A stretch of DNA of 64,000 nucleotides, taken from positions 4,069,001 through 4,133,000 of the forward strand of contig CANUEZ040000168.1 of assembly GCA_948099385.1 (NCBI GenBank), in the 5' to 3' direction. The notes under the pieces were generated by a model. That model had not been told where the DNA came from. It was given only the letters and a program-made list of their open reading frames with translations, and did no database searches. A program made the position numbers and the translations under genes. The DNA comes from Fasciola hepatica (lineage: Eukaryota; Platyhelminthes; Trematoda; Plagiorchiida; Fasciolidae). Positions 54,309 to 64,000 of this stretch are shown here, one piece after another (position 1 is the stretch's first letter; each line of letters begins with the position of its first letter).

Positions 54309-56642
54309 CTAGGCCCCAGGGTTATCAGCTCCTCCGTCTTCGCTCTCGAGTAGGTTAATACTACGTATGTCACGAATGAGCACTCCGTTCGCTGTCTTCA
54401 CCTTCACTGTTCTTATCATTCCGTCAATGCTTTTGATGGTTTCCGTGACTACTCCCAAAGACCAAGTGCTGAAATGTGCGCGTTCGTCGGTGATCATAAC
54501 CACGTCCCCAACTTTGAATGGTCTTGTTTTGGCCAGCCACGTCTGTCGAGTCTGCAAAGCCGGTAGGTACTCCCGCAGCCATCGCCTCCAGAAGACCTTG
54601 GCCAGATAGTTCGCTTGCTTCCATCCGTGGAGGTAGCTCCCACGAAGGTTTACCGGCCCTTGGAAACCCTCGTTCGACCTTAACGTCAATAAGTCGTTCG
54701 GGGTGAGCGCCAGGTGGGTGGGGTCGCCGTTCATTACTGGAATCAGGGGGCGGTTGTTCAGGATTCGCTCCACCTCAGTCACGACGGTGTTTAGCGTCTC
54801 GTCGTCAGGCGGCTGCTGCTCCATGATTGACAGCAATATCCGTCTGGCGGACCGGATCATGCGTTCCCATACGCCGCCTCGGTGGCTGGCCTGTGGGGGG
54901 TTGAAATGCCATCGTATGCCGTAGGCCACGGTTCGATCCTGCAGTTCGTCCCTGTTTATGTTCTTGTGCCAACGCTGCAATTCCCGGTGAGCGCCCACAA
55001 AGTTCGATCCATTATCTGAGTATATATCGGCCGGTACGCCTCGTGGGTTGATAAATCTTTGCAAGGCCCATAGAAACGAATCGGTCGTCATCGAATGTAC
55101 GACTTCTAGGTGTACCTGCACGTGACTTCATGCACGTCATGATACATCCGTATCGCTTTTCTAATCTTTTCCCGCACTTGATCCACAGGGGCCCGAAATA
55201 GTCCAACCCGGTGTCACTGAACGGCCACCAGCCCGTAGTCACCCTGCATTCTGGTAGTGGGGCCATGAGTTGTTTGCCTGCTGTGGCATTGCGTCTCCTA
55301 CATTGCACACACCGTCGGATTACGCGTTTTACAGTCTCTCGTCCTCTCAACAACCAAAGGCGCTTTCGGATGACGCTTCTCACGTGACTTTCCCCGGCAT
55401 GTCCCTCCACGGCGTGGACGTGTTGAATCATTAGCTCTACTGCAGGTTGTCTCACAGGCAGCAGTATAGGATACTTTGTGTCGAAGTTCAGGTGGGCGTT
55501 GGTCAGCCTACCATCCACCTGCAGCAGTCCGTCGATGAGTTTGGGGTTTAAACGCTTCAGCTCGCCTCTTGGAGATGGCATGTCTTTATTGGTCGGCCCC
55601 ACTTCTTCCGCCCTCTTGAGTTCTCGGGCGAAAGCCTCGCGTTGTATCGTTCTGAAAATATCGTACTCTGCAGCTTGTAGCTCATCGGGACCTATCGGGC
55701 CGACCGGTATCCGGCCTGAGGGCCGTAGCCCTTTCATGACTAGTAAATTTCTCTTGAACCTGGTTAACCAAACTAACGAACGAAGCGTCTTCATCCAGGA
55801 AGAAAACCTGACCAGTCGCGATAGAATGGATGTCGCTTCGACGACGTTGGCCACCATCACTACGCCTTTGATCTCCAGTTCCACTTCCGTAGGGGGTTTT
55901 AATTCGAACGCAAGCCAGTCCTGTTTGGGCAAGTGCAGGAAGTTTGGCCTTCTCGTCCACGTGTCCAGTTGCCTGAAGTTGTTCGCAACTCGAGAGCACA
56001 GGTCGACTGGATTATCGCCAGGCCTGACATGATTCCACTGGTGCGTGGCTGATTCGTCGTGGATAATCGTCAGCCGGTTAGCAACGAAAGTACTAAACCG
56101 GCTCCGGACGTTGTTGATATAGTGAAGTACTGTCGTTGAATCCGTCCAGAAGCTCACCGACCAAATGTAGAGATCGAAACATCTCCTCACAGCTTGCACC
56201 ACCCTGACTGCCAACACGGCTGCGTTGAGTTCAAGGCGTGGGATTGAGAGCGACTTCGGTGGAGCAACGCGGGCTTTAGCTAACAGGATTCTCGTAGCAT
56301 ATTGTCCCTCTCCTGCGCACCATCGTCCGTACACCACAACTCCATAACCGACTTCGGATGCATCGGAAAAATCATGTTGTTCTCCAGTCCGTGTCGTATG
56401 GCCAGGAGTCAAACATCGTGGAATCCTCATGTCCCCTAATTTCTTCAAGGTGTTCAAAATTTCTTCCCAGTCCAACCGGTCCCCTCGGTCCAGTGACAGG
56501 TCCCAATCAACTTTCTTACGGCACGGCCGCTGCAGCAAGATCTTTCCTGGTAGCAGCCATGGTGAGACGAAACCGAGCGGGTCGAACAAACTTGAGACGG
56601 CAGATAGTATGCCACAACGGGTTATTGGCAGCTCGGGAACGT
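53786..56642. repeat. Left arm of the large inverted repeat (B side)
   Basis: It is the reverse complement of 61144-64000. The coordinate sum is 117786 at every point checked, so there are no indels, and all translated stretches compared are identical. The inner edge is sharp: mismatches begin at 56643. The outer edge is unknown because the partner runs off the window. Confidence 0.9.
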
Positions 56643-58010
56643 ATAGCTCGAAAACAAGGTCGTCCGTTTCCGCGTCCCACTGTATTCCAAAAGTGCTTTC
56701 AGTAGGGAGTGGAGAGCTGTCCAAATCTCTAACTTTTTGGGCCTTCTCGTGGCACGGAATGACTTTAAGCACTTCTGGAGCATTCGACTTTCATTTTGTT
56801 AGATGGAAGCCGCCCTCTTCTAGCAATCTTGTCAGGCCTCTGAACTGTGCTAGAGCTGATTCTATATCATCGAATGATCCAAGACAGTCCTCGACGTAAA
56901 AATTCTTGCTGATGCCATTTACCACCGACCGATAAACCAGATCTCCATGTTCGTTCGCAGCTTCCTCAAGGGCGTAATTCGCACAGAACGGTGACGATAC
57001 GGCTCCGAATAAGTGGACGTTCATCCTACAGTTTACCACTGCCTTGTCGCGGTTGATATCTTCCCACCACAGGAAACGCAAAGCATCTCGCTTGTCTGCC
57101 GGTATTTTTACCTGGTAAAACATTTCCTTGATGTCGGAGGGCAAGGCCACTCTACCCACTCTGAAACGGCACAAAACTTCGATTAGTGGCGTGGTCCAGT
57201 CAGGTCCTTGTAGTAGGCGATCGTTTAACGACTTGCCCTGGAACTTGGCCGCACAGTCGAAAACCACCCGCTAGTTTTCGGGCTTCCTGGAGTTGGTGAC
57301 CGGGTGGTGAGGTAGATGCCAGATGCCCGCTCCCGGCCGTCGATGGTTGCAGGCACCTTCTCAACGTGGTCGAGGGAGTCGTTTTGCTTCATTATTTCTG
57401 CGTATCTTTCCACGCAGATCCTGATCTCGAACGAAGCCTTCTTTCAGGGTATAGTTTATGTTATCAACCCAATGACCACCTGGTGTGCGCCATGGGAGGG
57501 GAACCTCGAACTGTCTTTGAAGGCCTCTACTTCCCTGCCGCGCTGTTTGCGAAGCGAAGTGGTCCTCTTGAAACAATGATGGTCTTTCGTCTCCAGTGTC
57601 GTGAAACTCCTTTCCACACAGCCGCTGCAACCAATACTCTAAGCGGTCCGTTTCGGTTGATGCATAATTCACGGAACCACGTCTCCCTACTGGACCAAAT
57701 AATATCCATCCCGGAGCTGCGCGTACGGCATAGGGTGCCTGGCGGTCGCCCACTCTCTGGTCAAGTACCCGATATGCCTCTGGTACGCCGCAGCCGACGA
57801 AGAGGTCCACTTCGTCGTCCTTCCAGTCTACGACAGTCAGCTCCTGCAGGTGGGGCCACTTAGTCACGATTGCGTTCACCGACCTTGGTGCTCGCACGGG
57901 GAGGTTAGCCAACGCGAATGCTTCCGTTGGTTCGATTTGCTCTTTATTGTCTAAAGAGATGAGTTTCAACCTCAACCGGCAGGCAGTCTACACCTGTGTT
58001 CCGCACACCG
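54309..58010 (-). pseudogene. BEL/Pao Pol, mosaic and broken (copy B)
   Basis: Minus strand, in order: pre-RT DUF1758-like region (57975-57361), RT (57267-56791), RNase H and integrase (56772-55012, then 55121-54309 in a shifted frame). The RT box at 56887-56898 reads Y-V-E-D instead of Y-V-D-D. The pre-RT part carries a 1-nt insertion and a TAG shared with copy A. The integrase carries a 1-nt insertion at about 55116 shared with copy C. Integrase residues are otherwise present (CVQCRRRN, DYFGPLW, IYSDNGSNF, WERMIRSARR). Three sequence histories are joined: A-like, private (56984-56643) and C-identical. Not functional. Confidence 0.9.
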
Positions 58011-58339
58011 TGTAACAGCCGGGCGTGGAAAATCCCCCTATTTCCTTCGCGATTCAGTGTTTTTCCCAACATCACTCATTTGCCTACACTGTTGACTTGT
58101 CCTTACGAACTGGTTGTTTTTCTAGACCAATTGTTGTTTGTTCGCTCCCAGAGTGCTACTTTGGCACATCCTTATTCAGGACCTGCGTGACGCACGTGCT
58201 GTTTGCTCACACGCTGCTATTCGGTTTCTCGTTGTTGAGTCCTTGTGATCGTATTATTGAGGTTTGTATATTTTTTATGTCATTGTTCATGTAATAATCT
58301 AGTATCGTAGAATATCACGGATAATCGTCTTTTGATTTC
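58011..58339 (+). repeat. 5' LTR of BEL copy C, truncated (329 of 376 bp)
   Basis: It starts TGTAACAGCCGGGCGTGGAA and follows LTR B closely up to CGTCTTTTGATTT. There LTR B continues GGGGATCCGTTGCG, whereas C jumps to CAGAGGTTTTGGGTGAATTT, which matches the gag leader of copy A (about 12460). So about 47 nt of LTR, the PBS and part of the leader are gone. Confidence 0.8.
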
Positions 58340-58370
58340 AGAGGTTTTGGGTGAATTTGATTCTTTAGTT

Positions 58371-59528
58371 AATGCTAGATCGCCTAGTCCTGTCAGTGCT
58401 AGTTCATGTGTTAATGAGAGCAACATGAATAGTTAGGACGTTGATTTATATAGGCTGAGAATACTAGACCTAGAACAACAGTTACTTTCGACTAGACTAC
58501 AGGCGCAGGAAGCAGAGAAGAGGTGTACACAGAAAGAGCGAGAGCATGAGACCAGCGAATTTGACACTTCCGATAGAGTAGGGTGCAATAAAATAGGGAA
58601 CCCCATGCCGGTCGCCGACTACAAACCCCCATCGATCGATCTGCCTAGAGTGGAACTAACGGTTTTCGACGGGCGAGCTGAGCAACACTGCAAGTTTGTC
58701 AAGCAGTTCGAAACGTTCGTTTAAAATAAGGTAACCGACCCTGGGCAAAGGCTTCTTTGTCTGACTCACTACTGCCGAGGCCGAGCAAGAGAAGCTATCG
58801 ACGGGTGCACCATGCTCGACCCAGAACAAGGCTACACAAGAGCAAGGAAGATTCTAAGGGACTTGTTTGGCCAACCTTTCAAAGTAGCCCGTAACCTAAT
58901 AGAGGGCGTGATGGTAGAGGCAAAAAGAACCAAGGGCGACGTCTACACTATGGCCGACCTGGTGATTAAGATGCAAAACTGCTCAATAGCCCTCGACCAT
59001 TTAGGTTACAGGGCTGACCTAGATGCCATGCACGCTTTGGAAAGCATTGTCCGTCACCTCTCTCCCGAACTACAGGGTCGGTGGGCGGAAGAAGCAGAAC
59101 GGATAAGCCGAGGCGACAGAGAAGCCAACTTCGAAGACCTGACCGAATACTTGGACAGGCAAACGAAGATAGCTGACAGCAGATTTGGCCGACTCATCCG
59201 GGACAGCAACCGAGCAAACAAGCCCAGTACTAGCCAAGTCCAAACCCCTGTACGGGAACATCCAAAGTACCAGCCTTGGACCAATACACATGTCATTTCA
59301 CGAGATGCTACGGCGCAACCCAATTGCAGATCCTGTGGTACTAGCTATGGCCTACCAGAATGCCCCAAGTTCGGCAACGCCACAATAGACGAACGGTGGG
59401 GAATGGCGAGGATGGAAGGAGCATGTTTATTCTGTCTCAACACCACGCACCGGGCAGCAGCCTGTAGAACAAGGAATCGATGTGGTTACGAGGGCTGCAC
59501 TAGCAGACACCATCGATTGTTGCACTAG
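58371..59528 (+). pseudogene. BEL/Pao Gag of copy C, with in-frame stops
   Basis: One frame runs through the region but has TAG at 58434, TAA at 58722 and TAG at 59526. Motifs: QAQEAEKRCTQKEREH (about 58500), VELTVFDGRAEQHCKFVKQ (58650), DPGQRLLCLTHYCRGRAREA (58738-58800), DLFGQPFKVARNLIEG (58860-58905). The C-terminal zinc clusters are CRSCGTSYGLPEC (about 59323), CLFCLNTTHRAAAC and CGYEGCTSRHHRLLH (59430-59525). Gag of this DUF1759 type packages RNA. The longest intact part starts at ATG 58812. In A and E the corresponding region is more decayed. Confidence 0.8.
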
Positions 59529-59873
59529 GCGAGAGTAACTTTACCCGAGGCGAGCACCGAGCCCAGTGTTATTTGTTCAACGTTGCGGTCTGCCAGTAAA
59601 CCGGTACGTTTAGGTGTGGTGGCCGAGGGAGTAGTGGCCCCGACTGAGGTGGCCAAAGCTTTGGCTTTCATTGATAGTGGATCCGACACCACTTTAGTGA
59701 AAGAGCGGTTTGCCAACAAACACCAGCTGGCTAAAGGTGCGACGTCGTTGGCGGTGAGCACAGTGGGCGGAACACAGGTAATGACTGCCGGTAGATCAAA
59801 GCTGCAACTCATCTCTTTAGACACTAACGAGGAAATTTAACCAACGGAGGCATTCACGTTAGCGGATCTCCCC
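59529..59873 (+). pseudogene. BEL/Pao aspartic protease region, copy C
   Basis: In the same frame as gag and pol. The catalytic block AKALAFIDSGSDTTLV is at about 59655-59700 and is intact (D-S-G). Flanking stops are TAG 59526-59528 and TAA 59838-59840, so the protease can no longer be made as part of one polyprotein. It lies between the zinc clusters of Gag and the DUF1758-like pre-RT region. Confidence 0.75.
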
Positions 59874-62774
59874 ATGCGAGCACCAAGGTCGGTGAACGCA
59901 ATCTTGACTCGGTGGCCCCACCTGCAGGATGTAACCGTCGTAGACTGGGAGGATGATGAAGTGGATCTCCTCATCGGCTGCGACGTGCCAGAGACGCATT
60001 GGGTGCTTGACCAGAGAGTGGGCGACCGCCAGGCACCTTATACCGTACGCACGGCTCTGGGATGGATGTTATACGGTCCAGTAGGGGTTCGTGGTTCCGT
60101 GAATTACTTATCCGCCGAAACGGACCGCATGGATTATCATCTGCAGCGGCTGTATGAAAAGGAATTTCATGACATTGGAGACGAAAGACCATCGTTGTCT
60201 CAAGAGGATCACTCCGCTCTACAAACGGTACGGCAAGGCACTAGAAGCCTCAAAAAACAGTTCGGGGTTCCCCTCCCATGGCGCACACCGGTTGACCCGT
60301 GGACTGACAACAGAAATTATGTTCTCCAACGATTACTACGACTAAAAGAACGCTTCATTCGAGACCAGAATCTGTGGGAACGATACGCGGATTTGATGAA
60401 GCGAAACGAGGCCCTCGGCTACGTTGAAAAGGTGCCTGTTAACACCGACAGCAAAAGGGGTATCTGGTATCTGCCTCACCACCCGGCTATCAACCCCAAG
60501 AAACGCAATGAACTGCGCGTGGTTTTCGACTGTGCGGCCAAGTTCCAGGGCAAGTCGTTAAACGATCGCCTACTACAAGGGCCTGACTGGACCACACCAC
60601 TGATCGATGTTCTGTGCCGTTTCAGAGTGGGTAAAGTGGCTTTGTCCGCCGACATTAAGGAAATGTTCCATCACGTGAAGATTCCGGTAGGAGAACGAGA
60701 TGCTTTGCGTTTCCTGTGGTGGGAAGGGAGCGACCGGGACAACGCAGTGGTGAATAATAGGATGACCGTCCACCCCTTCGGAGCCATATCATCACCATTT
60801 TGTGCAAACTACGCCCTCCGAGAGTCAGCGAACAAACATGGCGATCTAGTACATCGGACGGTAGTAGATAGCGTCACCAGGAATTTCTACGTCGACGACT
60901 ACCTTGGGTCATTCGATGATGTGGAATCAGCTCTAGAGCAGATCATGGGTCTGACGGGGTTGCTGGAAGAGGGCGGCTTCCATCTAACTAAATGGATGTC
61001 GAACGCTTCAGAAGTGCTGAAGGTCATCCCGTATCACGAAAGGGCCGAAAGGGTAAGAGATTCGGACGGCTCTCTACTTCCTATCGAGCGCACTTTAGGG
61101 ATACAATGGGACGAGGAAACGGACGACCTTGTTTTCGAGCTAAACGTTCCCGAGCTGCCAATAACCCGTTGTGGCATACTATCTGCCGTCTCAAGTTTGT
61201 TCGACCCGCTCGGTTTCGTCTCACCATGGCTGCTACCAGGAAAGATCTTGCTGCAGCGGCCGTGCCGTAAGAAAGTTGATTGGGACCTGTCACTGGACCG
61301 AGGGGACCGGTTGGACTGGGAAGAAATTTTGAACACCTTGAAGAAATTAGGGGACATGAGGATTCCACGATGTTTGACTCCTGGCCATACGACACGGACT
61401 GGAGAACAACATGATTTTTCCGATGCATCCGAAGTCGGTTATGGAGTTGTGGTGTACGGACGATGGTGCGCAGGAGAGGGACAATATGCTACGAGAATCC
61501 TGTTAGCTAAAGCCCGCGTTGCTCCACCGAAGTCGCTCTCAATCCCACGCCTTGAACTCAACGCAGCCGTGTTGGCAGTCAGGGTGGTGCAAGCTGTGAG
61601 GAGATGTTTCGATCTCTACATTTGGTCGGTGAGCTTCTGGACGGATTCAACGACAGTACTTCACTATATCAACAACGTCCGGAGCCGGTTTAGTACTTTC
61701 GTTGCTAACCGGCTGACGATTATCCACGACGAATCAGCCACGCACCAGTGGAATCATGTCAGGCCTGGCGATAATCCAGTCGACCTGTGCTCTCGAGTTG
61801 CGAACAACTTCAGGCAACTGGACACGTGGACGAGAAGGCCAAACTTCCTGCACTTGCCCAAACAGGACTGGCTTGCGTTCGAATTAAAACCCCCTACGGA
61901 AGTGGAACTGGAGATCAAAGGCGTAGTGATGGTGGCCAACGTCGTCGAAGCGACATCCATTCTATCGCGACTGGTCAGGTTTTCTTCCTGGATGAAGACG
62001 CTTCGTTCGTTAGTTTGGTTAACCAGGTTCAAGAGAAATTTACTAGTCATGAAAGGGCTACGGCCCTCAGGCCGGATACCGGTCGGCCCGATAGGTCCCG
62101 ATGAGCTACAAGCTGCAGAGTACGATATTTTCAGAACGATACAACGCGAGGCTTTCGCCCGAGAACTCAAGAGGGCGGAAGAAGTGGGGCCGACCAATAA
62201 AGACATGCCATCTCCAAGAGGCGAGCTGAAGCGTTTAAACCCCAAACTCATCGACGGACTGCTGCAGGTGGATGGTAGGCTGACCAACGCCCACCTGAAC
62301 TTCGACACAAAGTATCCTATACTGCTGCCTGTGAGACAACCTGCAGTAGAGCTAATGATTCAACACGTCCACGCCGTGGAGGGACATGCCGGGGAAAGTC
62401 ACGTGAGAAGCGTCATCCGAAAGCGCCTTTGGTTGTTGAGAGGACGAGAGACTGTAAAACGCGTAATCCGACGGTGTGTGCAATGTAGGAGACGCAATGC
62501 CACAGCAGGCAAACAACTCATGGCCCCACTACCAGAATGCAGGGTGACTACGGGCTGGTGGCCGTTCAGTGACACCGGGTTGGACTATTTCGGGCCCCTG
62601 TGGATCAAGTGCGGGAAAAGATTAGAAAAGCGATACGGATGTATCATGACGTGCATGAAGTCACGTGCAGGTACACCTAGAAGTCGTACATTCGATGACG
62701 ACCGATTCGTTTCTATGGGCCTTGCAAAGATTTATCAACCCACGAGGCGTACCGGCCGATATATACTCAGATAA
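59874..62774 (+). CDS. pol: BEL/Pao Pol of copy C: RT, RNase H, integrase N-terminal part (966 codons)
   Basis: Open from ATG 59874, which is internal to the ancestral polyprotein, to TAA 62772-62774. Pre-RT region first; RT blocks [20 protein letters not shown] (about residues 211-230) and ADIKEMFHHVKIP; active site YVDD at residues 339-342 (60888-60899), the only intact BEL RT box in the window; RNase H with HDFSDASEVGYG and WTDSTTVLHYI; integrase His/Cys part with CVQCRRRN near residue 868 and DYFGPLWIKCGKR. At about 62670 an extra G shifts the frame, so the last residues are out of register and the integrase core continues in the frame 62665-63477. All of it would have to be read as part of a Gag-Pol precursor that is now broken. 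Confidence 0.88.
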   Translation: MRAPRSVNAILTRWPHLQDVTVVDWEDDEVDLLIGCDVPETHWVLDQRVGDRQAPYTVRTALGWMLYGPVGVRGSVNYLSAETDRMDYHLQRLYEKEFHDIGDERPSLSQEDHSALQTVRQGTRSLKKQFGVPLPWRTPVDPWTDNRNYVLQRLLRLKERFIRDQNLWERYADLMKRNEALGYVEKVPVNTDSKRGIWYLPHHPAINPKKRNELRVVFDCAAKFQGKSLNDRLLQGPDWTTPLIDVLCRFRVGKVALSADIKEMFHHVKIPVGERDALRFLWWEGSDRDNAVVNNRMTVHPFGAISSPFCANYALRESANKHGDLVHRTVVDSVTRNFYVDDYLGSFDDVESALEQIMGLTGLLEEGGFHLTKWMSNASEVLKVIPYHERAERVRDSDGSLLPIERTLGIQWDEETDDLVFELNVPELPITRCGILSAVSSLFDPLGFVSPWLLPGKILLQRPCRKKVDWDLSLDRGDRLDWEEILNTLKKLGDMRIPRCLTPGHTTRTGEQHDFSDASEVGYGVVVYGRWCAGEGQYATRILLAKARVAPPKSLSIPRLELNAAVLAVRVVQAVRRCFDLYIWSVSFWTDSTTVLHYINNVRSRFSTFVANRLTIIHDESATHQWNHVRPGDNPVDLCSRVANNFRQLDTWTRRPNFLHLPKQDWLAFELKPPTEVELEIKGVVMVANVVEATSILSRLVRFSSWMKTLRSLVWLTRFKRNLLVMKGLRPSGRIPVGPIGPDELQAAEYDIFRTIQREAFARELKRAEEVGPTNKDMPSPRGELKRLNPKLIDGLLQVDGRLTNAHLNFDTKYPILLPVRQPAVELMIQHVHAVEGHAGESHVRSVIRKRLWLLRGRETVKRVIRRCVQCRRRNATAGKQLMAPLPECRVTTGWWPFSDTGLDYFGPLWIKCGKRLEKRYGCIMTCMKSRAGTPRSRTFDDDRFVSMGLAKIYQPTRRTGRYILR

Positions 62775-63477
62775 TGGATCGAACTTTGTGGGCGCTCACC
62801 GGGAATTGCAGCGTTGGCACAAGAACATAAACAGGGACGAACTGCAGGATCGAACCGTGGCCTACGGCATACGATGGCATTTCAACCCCCCACAGGCCAG
62901 CCACCGAGGCGGCGTATGGGAACGCATGATCCGGTCCGCCAGACGGATATTGCTGTCAATCATGGAGCAGCAGCCGCCTGACGACGAGACGCTAAACACC
63001 GTCGTGACTGAGGTGGAGCGAATCCTGAACAACCGCCCCCTGATTCCAGTAATGAACGGCGACCCCACCCACCTGGCGCTCACCCCGAACGACTTATTGA
63101 CGTTAAGGTCGAACGAGGGTTTCCAAGGGCCGGTAAACCTTCGTGGGAGCTACCTCCACGGATGGAAGCAAGCGAACTATCTGGCCAAGGTCTTCTGGAG
63201 GCGATGGCTGCGGGAGTACCTACCGGCTTTGCAGACTCGACAGACGTGGCTGGCCAAAACAAGACCATTCAAAGTTGGGGACGTGGTTATGATCACCGAC
63301 GAACGCGCACATTTCAGCACTTGGTCTTTGGGAGTAGTCACGGAAACCATCAAAAGCATTGACGGAATGATAAGAACAGTGAAGGTGAAGACAGCGAACG
63401 GAGTGCTCATTCGTGACATACGTAGTATTAACCTACTCGAGAGCGAAGACGGAGGAGCTGATAACCCTGGGGCCTAG
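62665..63477 (+). pseudogene. Integrase core and C-terminus of copy C, frame-shifted
   Basis: The frame continues the integrase after the 1-nt insertion at about 62670. It has VHLEVVHSMTTDSF, IYSDNGSNFVGAH (second catalytic Asp), ASHRGGVWERMIRSARR (catalytic Glu), LNNRPLIPV and LTPNDLL, then the WKQANYLAKVFWRRWLREYLP block and a small beta-rich KVGDVVMITDERA domain typical of BEL integrases. The end at TAG 63475-63477 is conserved with B. Copy A reads through this position without the extra base, so the insertion is a lesion of the B/C lineage. The ATG at 62665 is not a real start. Confidence 0.88.
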
Positions 63478-64000
63478 TAAACCTTTTCACACCAGTCATC
63501 GAGGTGGATAAAGAAACACCATATATACCACACGGTCTCCGTCAAACACGTTACAGTGCTGGCGGTCTTTCGTTGACATTACAGAAGGTTCTTTCCGATA
63601 TGTGGTGATGAATGCGATCCCATTGTGCATCCCGATACATACACACATGCACGACGCACTCTACATCCCGTAAACCCATCAAACATGTGACAGTGTTCGT
63701 TATTTTGCCTTCTGTTGACGTTACCGAATGCCCCTTGCATATGTGGAAGTAGCGGAGCTCAGGTCACACACACATGCTACATTTTACTCGTTTTTTTGCC
63801 ACACGGTCTTTTGTTGACATCGCAGAAGGTCCTCCTTTGATGTGTGGTCATACCTTTGGTTTCATTGTACACCCCGGCACACACACACACGCACACACAC
63901 ACACATTCAAGCACATACATCCAGGACCGGACGGCCCTTTAGGAGGACAACATCTATGTGATCTTCCACACCCGCCATCGGTCATTTGGTCTCGTGTAAG
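63478..64000 (+). other. 3' UTR of BEL copy C, repeat-rich
   Basis: Mirror image of 53786-54308. It contains the same three diverged repeat units and a (CA)n run at 63879-63906. The window ends before the polypurine tract and LTR. Confidence 0.8.

Larger units (their letters stand above)
53233..58010 (-). mobile_element. BEL/Pao copy B, inserted in D and itself interrupted by C
   Basis: Minus strand: Pol from 58010 (just after the protease) to 54309, 3' UTR 54308-53629, polypurine tract, and LTR 53608-53233. The left edge abuts copy D at GGTGG (53228-53232), which would be the 5-bp target duplication. The right edge at 58010 is where the LTR of copy C starts. The 5' part of B (LTR, gag, protease) should lie beyond C, outside the window. 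Sequence 56642-53786 appears identical to C, and 57859-56985 is 99.3% identical to A. Confidence 0.85.
58011..64000 (+). mobile_element. BEL/Pao copy C (3' end beyond window)
   Basis: 5' LTR part 58011-58339, gag about 58371-59528, pol 59583-63477, then 3' UTR to the end of the window. The expected polypurine tract and 3' LTR lie outside. It is inserted in copy B in opposite orientation; CACCG (58006-58010) would be the target duplication. The LTR end, PBS and part of the leader are deleted. Gag and the protease lead carry four in-frame stops, and the integrase has one frameshift, but RT, RNase H and most of integrase form one 966-codon frame. Confidence 0.88.
61144..64000. repeat. Right arm of the large inverted repeat (C side)
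   Basis: Reverse complement of 53786-56642 with no indel. The inner border lies within RNase H-adjacent pol sequence, not at an element border. The repeat continues to the last base of the window. The unique interval between the arms is 4501 bp. Confidence 0.9.

Noticed and set aside
58372..59873. Alternative genetic code to explain the stops in copy C gag and protease
   Set aside because: The stops are a mix of TAG and TAA, G and the MULE-type locus use TAG or TAA as normal ends, and other copies have sense codons there. Decay is the simpler reading.
61034..62308. Long minus-strand frames inside copy C pol, and their mirror images in B
   Set aside because: They are antisense shadows of the conserved pol frame; they match between B and C only because the DNA is identical.

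Overview
The window is eukaryotic, repeat-dominated DNA. There are no bacterial operons, Shine-Dalgarno sites or CRISPR arrays. The content suggests a flatworm (trematode or cestode): Ty3/Gypsy elements with a CsRn1-like C-x2-H-x9-C-x3-C Gag zinc motif, BEL/Pao elements, CR1/Jockey-like LINEs with (TTA)n tails, AT microsatellites, and one gene that reads best with introns of 32, 37 and 75 nt. The species cannot be fixed from sequence alone. Element names A-G and LINE-1 to LINE-6 are local labels used here.

Layout. 1-820: weak LINE ORF1-like relic (-). 940-3700: decayed BEL/Pao copy E (+). About 4280-7464: decayed Gypsy copy F (+). 7500-9727 and about 9930-11984: two CR1-like LINE relics (-). 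11985-21743: BEL copy A (+), split by LINE-3 (-, 17286 to about 20650), which is itself split by a BEL 3' end plus LTR (about 19150-19860). 21744-30594: mostly unassigned, with a possible very decayed LINE (-). 30595 to about 37560: LINE-5 (+) with ORF1, ORF2 and a long pyrimidine-rich 3' region. 37790-40351: the one convincing gene-like locus, a MULE-type DDE transposase with a SWIM zinc finger and a C-terminal PHD-like finger. 40640-42091 and 47260-47790: AT microsatellite plus a 401-bp tandem repeat carrying a tRNA-like sequence. This repeat is interrupted by a young Gypsy element G (42092-47259) with 309-bp LTRs and a GGAT target duplication. 47800-48380: LINE 3' end with a (TTA)n tail. 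49030-51330: second CR1/L2-like LINE family (+). 51805-64000: nest of three BEL elements, D (-) containing B (-) containing C (+).

Main observations. (1) The MULE/SWIM/PHD locus is continuous over 805 codons if three short GT-AG introns are removed, apart from one TAA. (2) B and C form an inverted repeat with arms of at least 2857 bp (53786-56642 and 61144-64000) that look identical and keep perfect register. (3) B also carries an 875-bp block 99.3% identical to A, 43 kb away, sharing the same disabling lesions, so B is a mosaic. (4) G is nearly intact, with a correctly phased GGGAAAC -1 frameshift site and one base missing from a T run. The retroelements provide replication and integration functions (Gag, protease, RT, RNase H, integrase; or endonuclease and RT). 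Nearly all copies are broken, and there is no sign of a conventional host pathway in the window.
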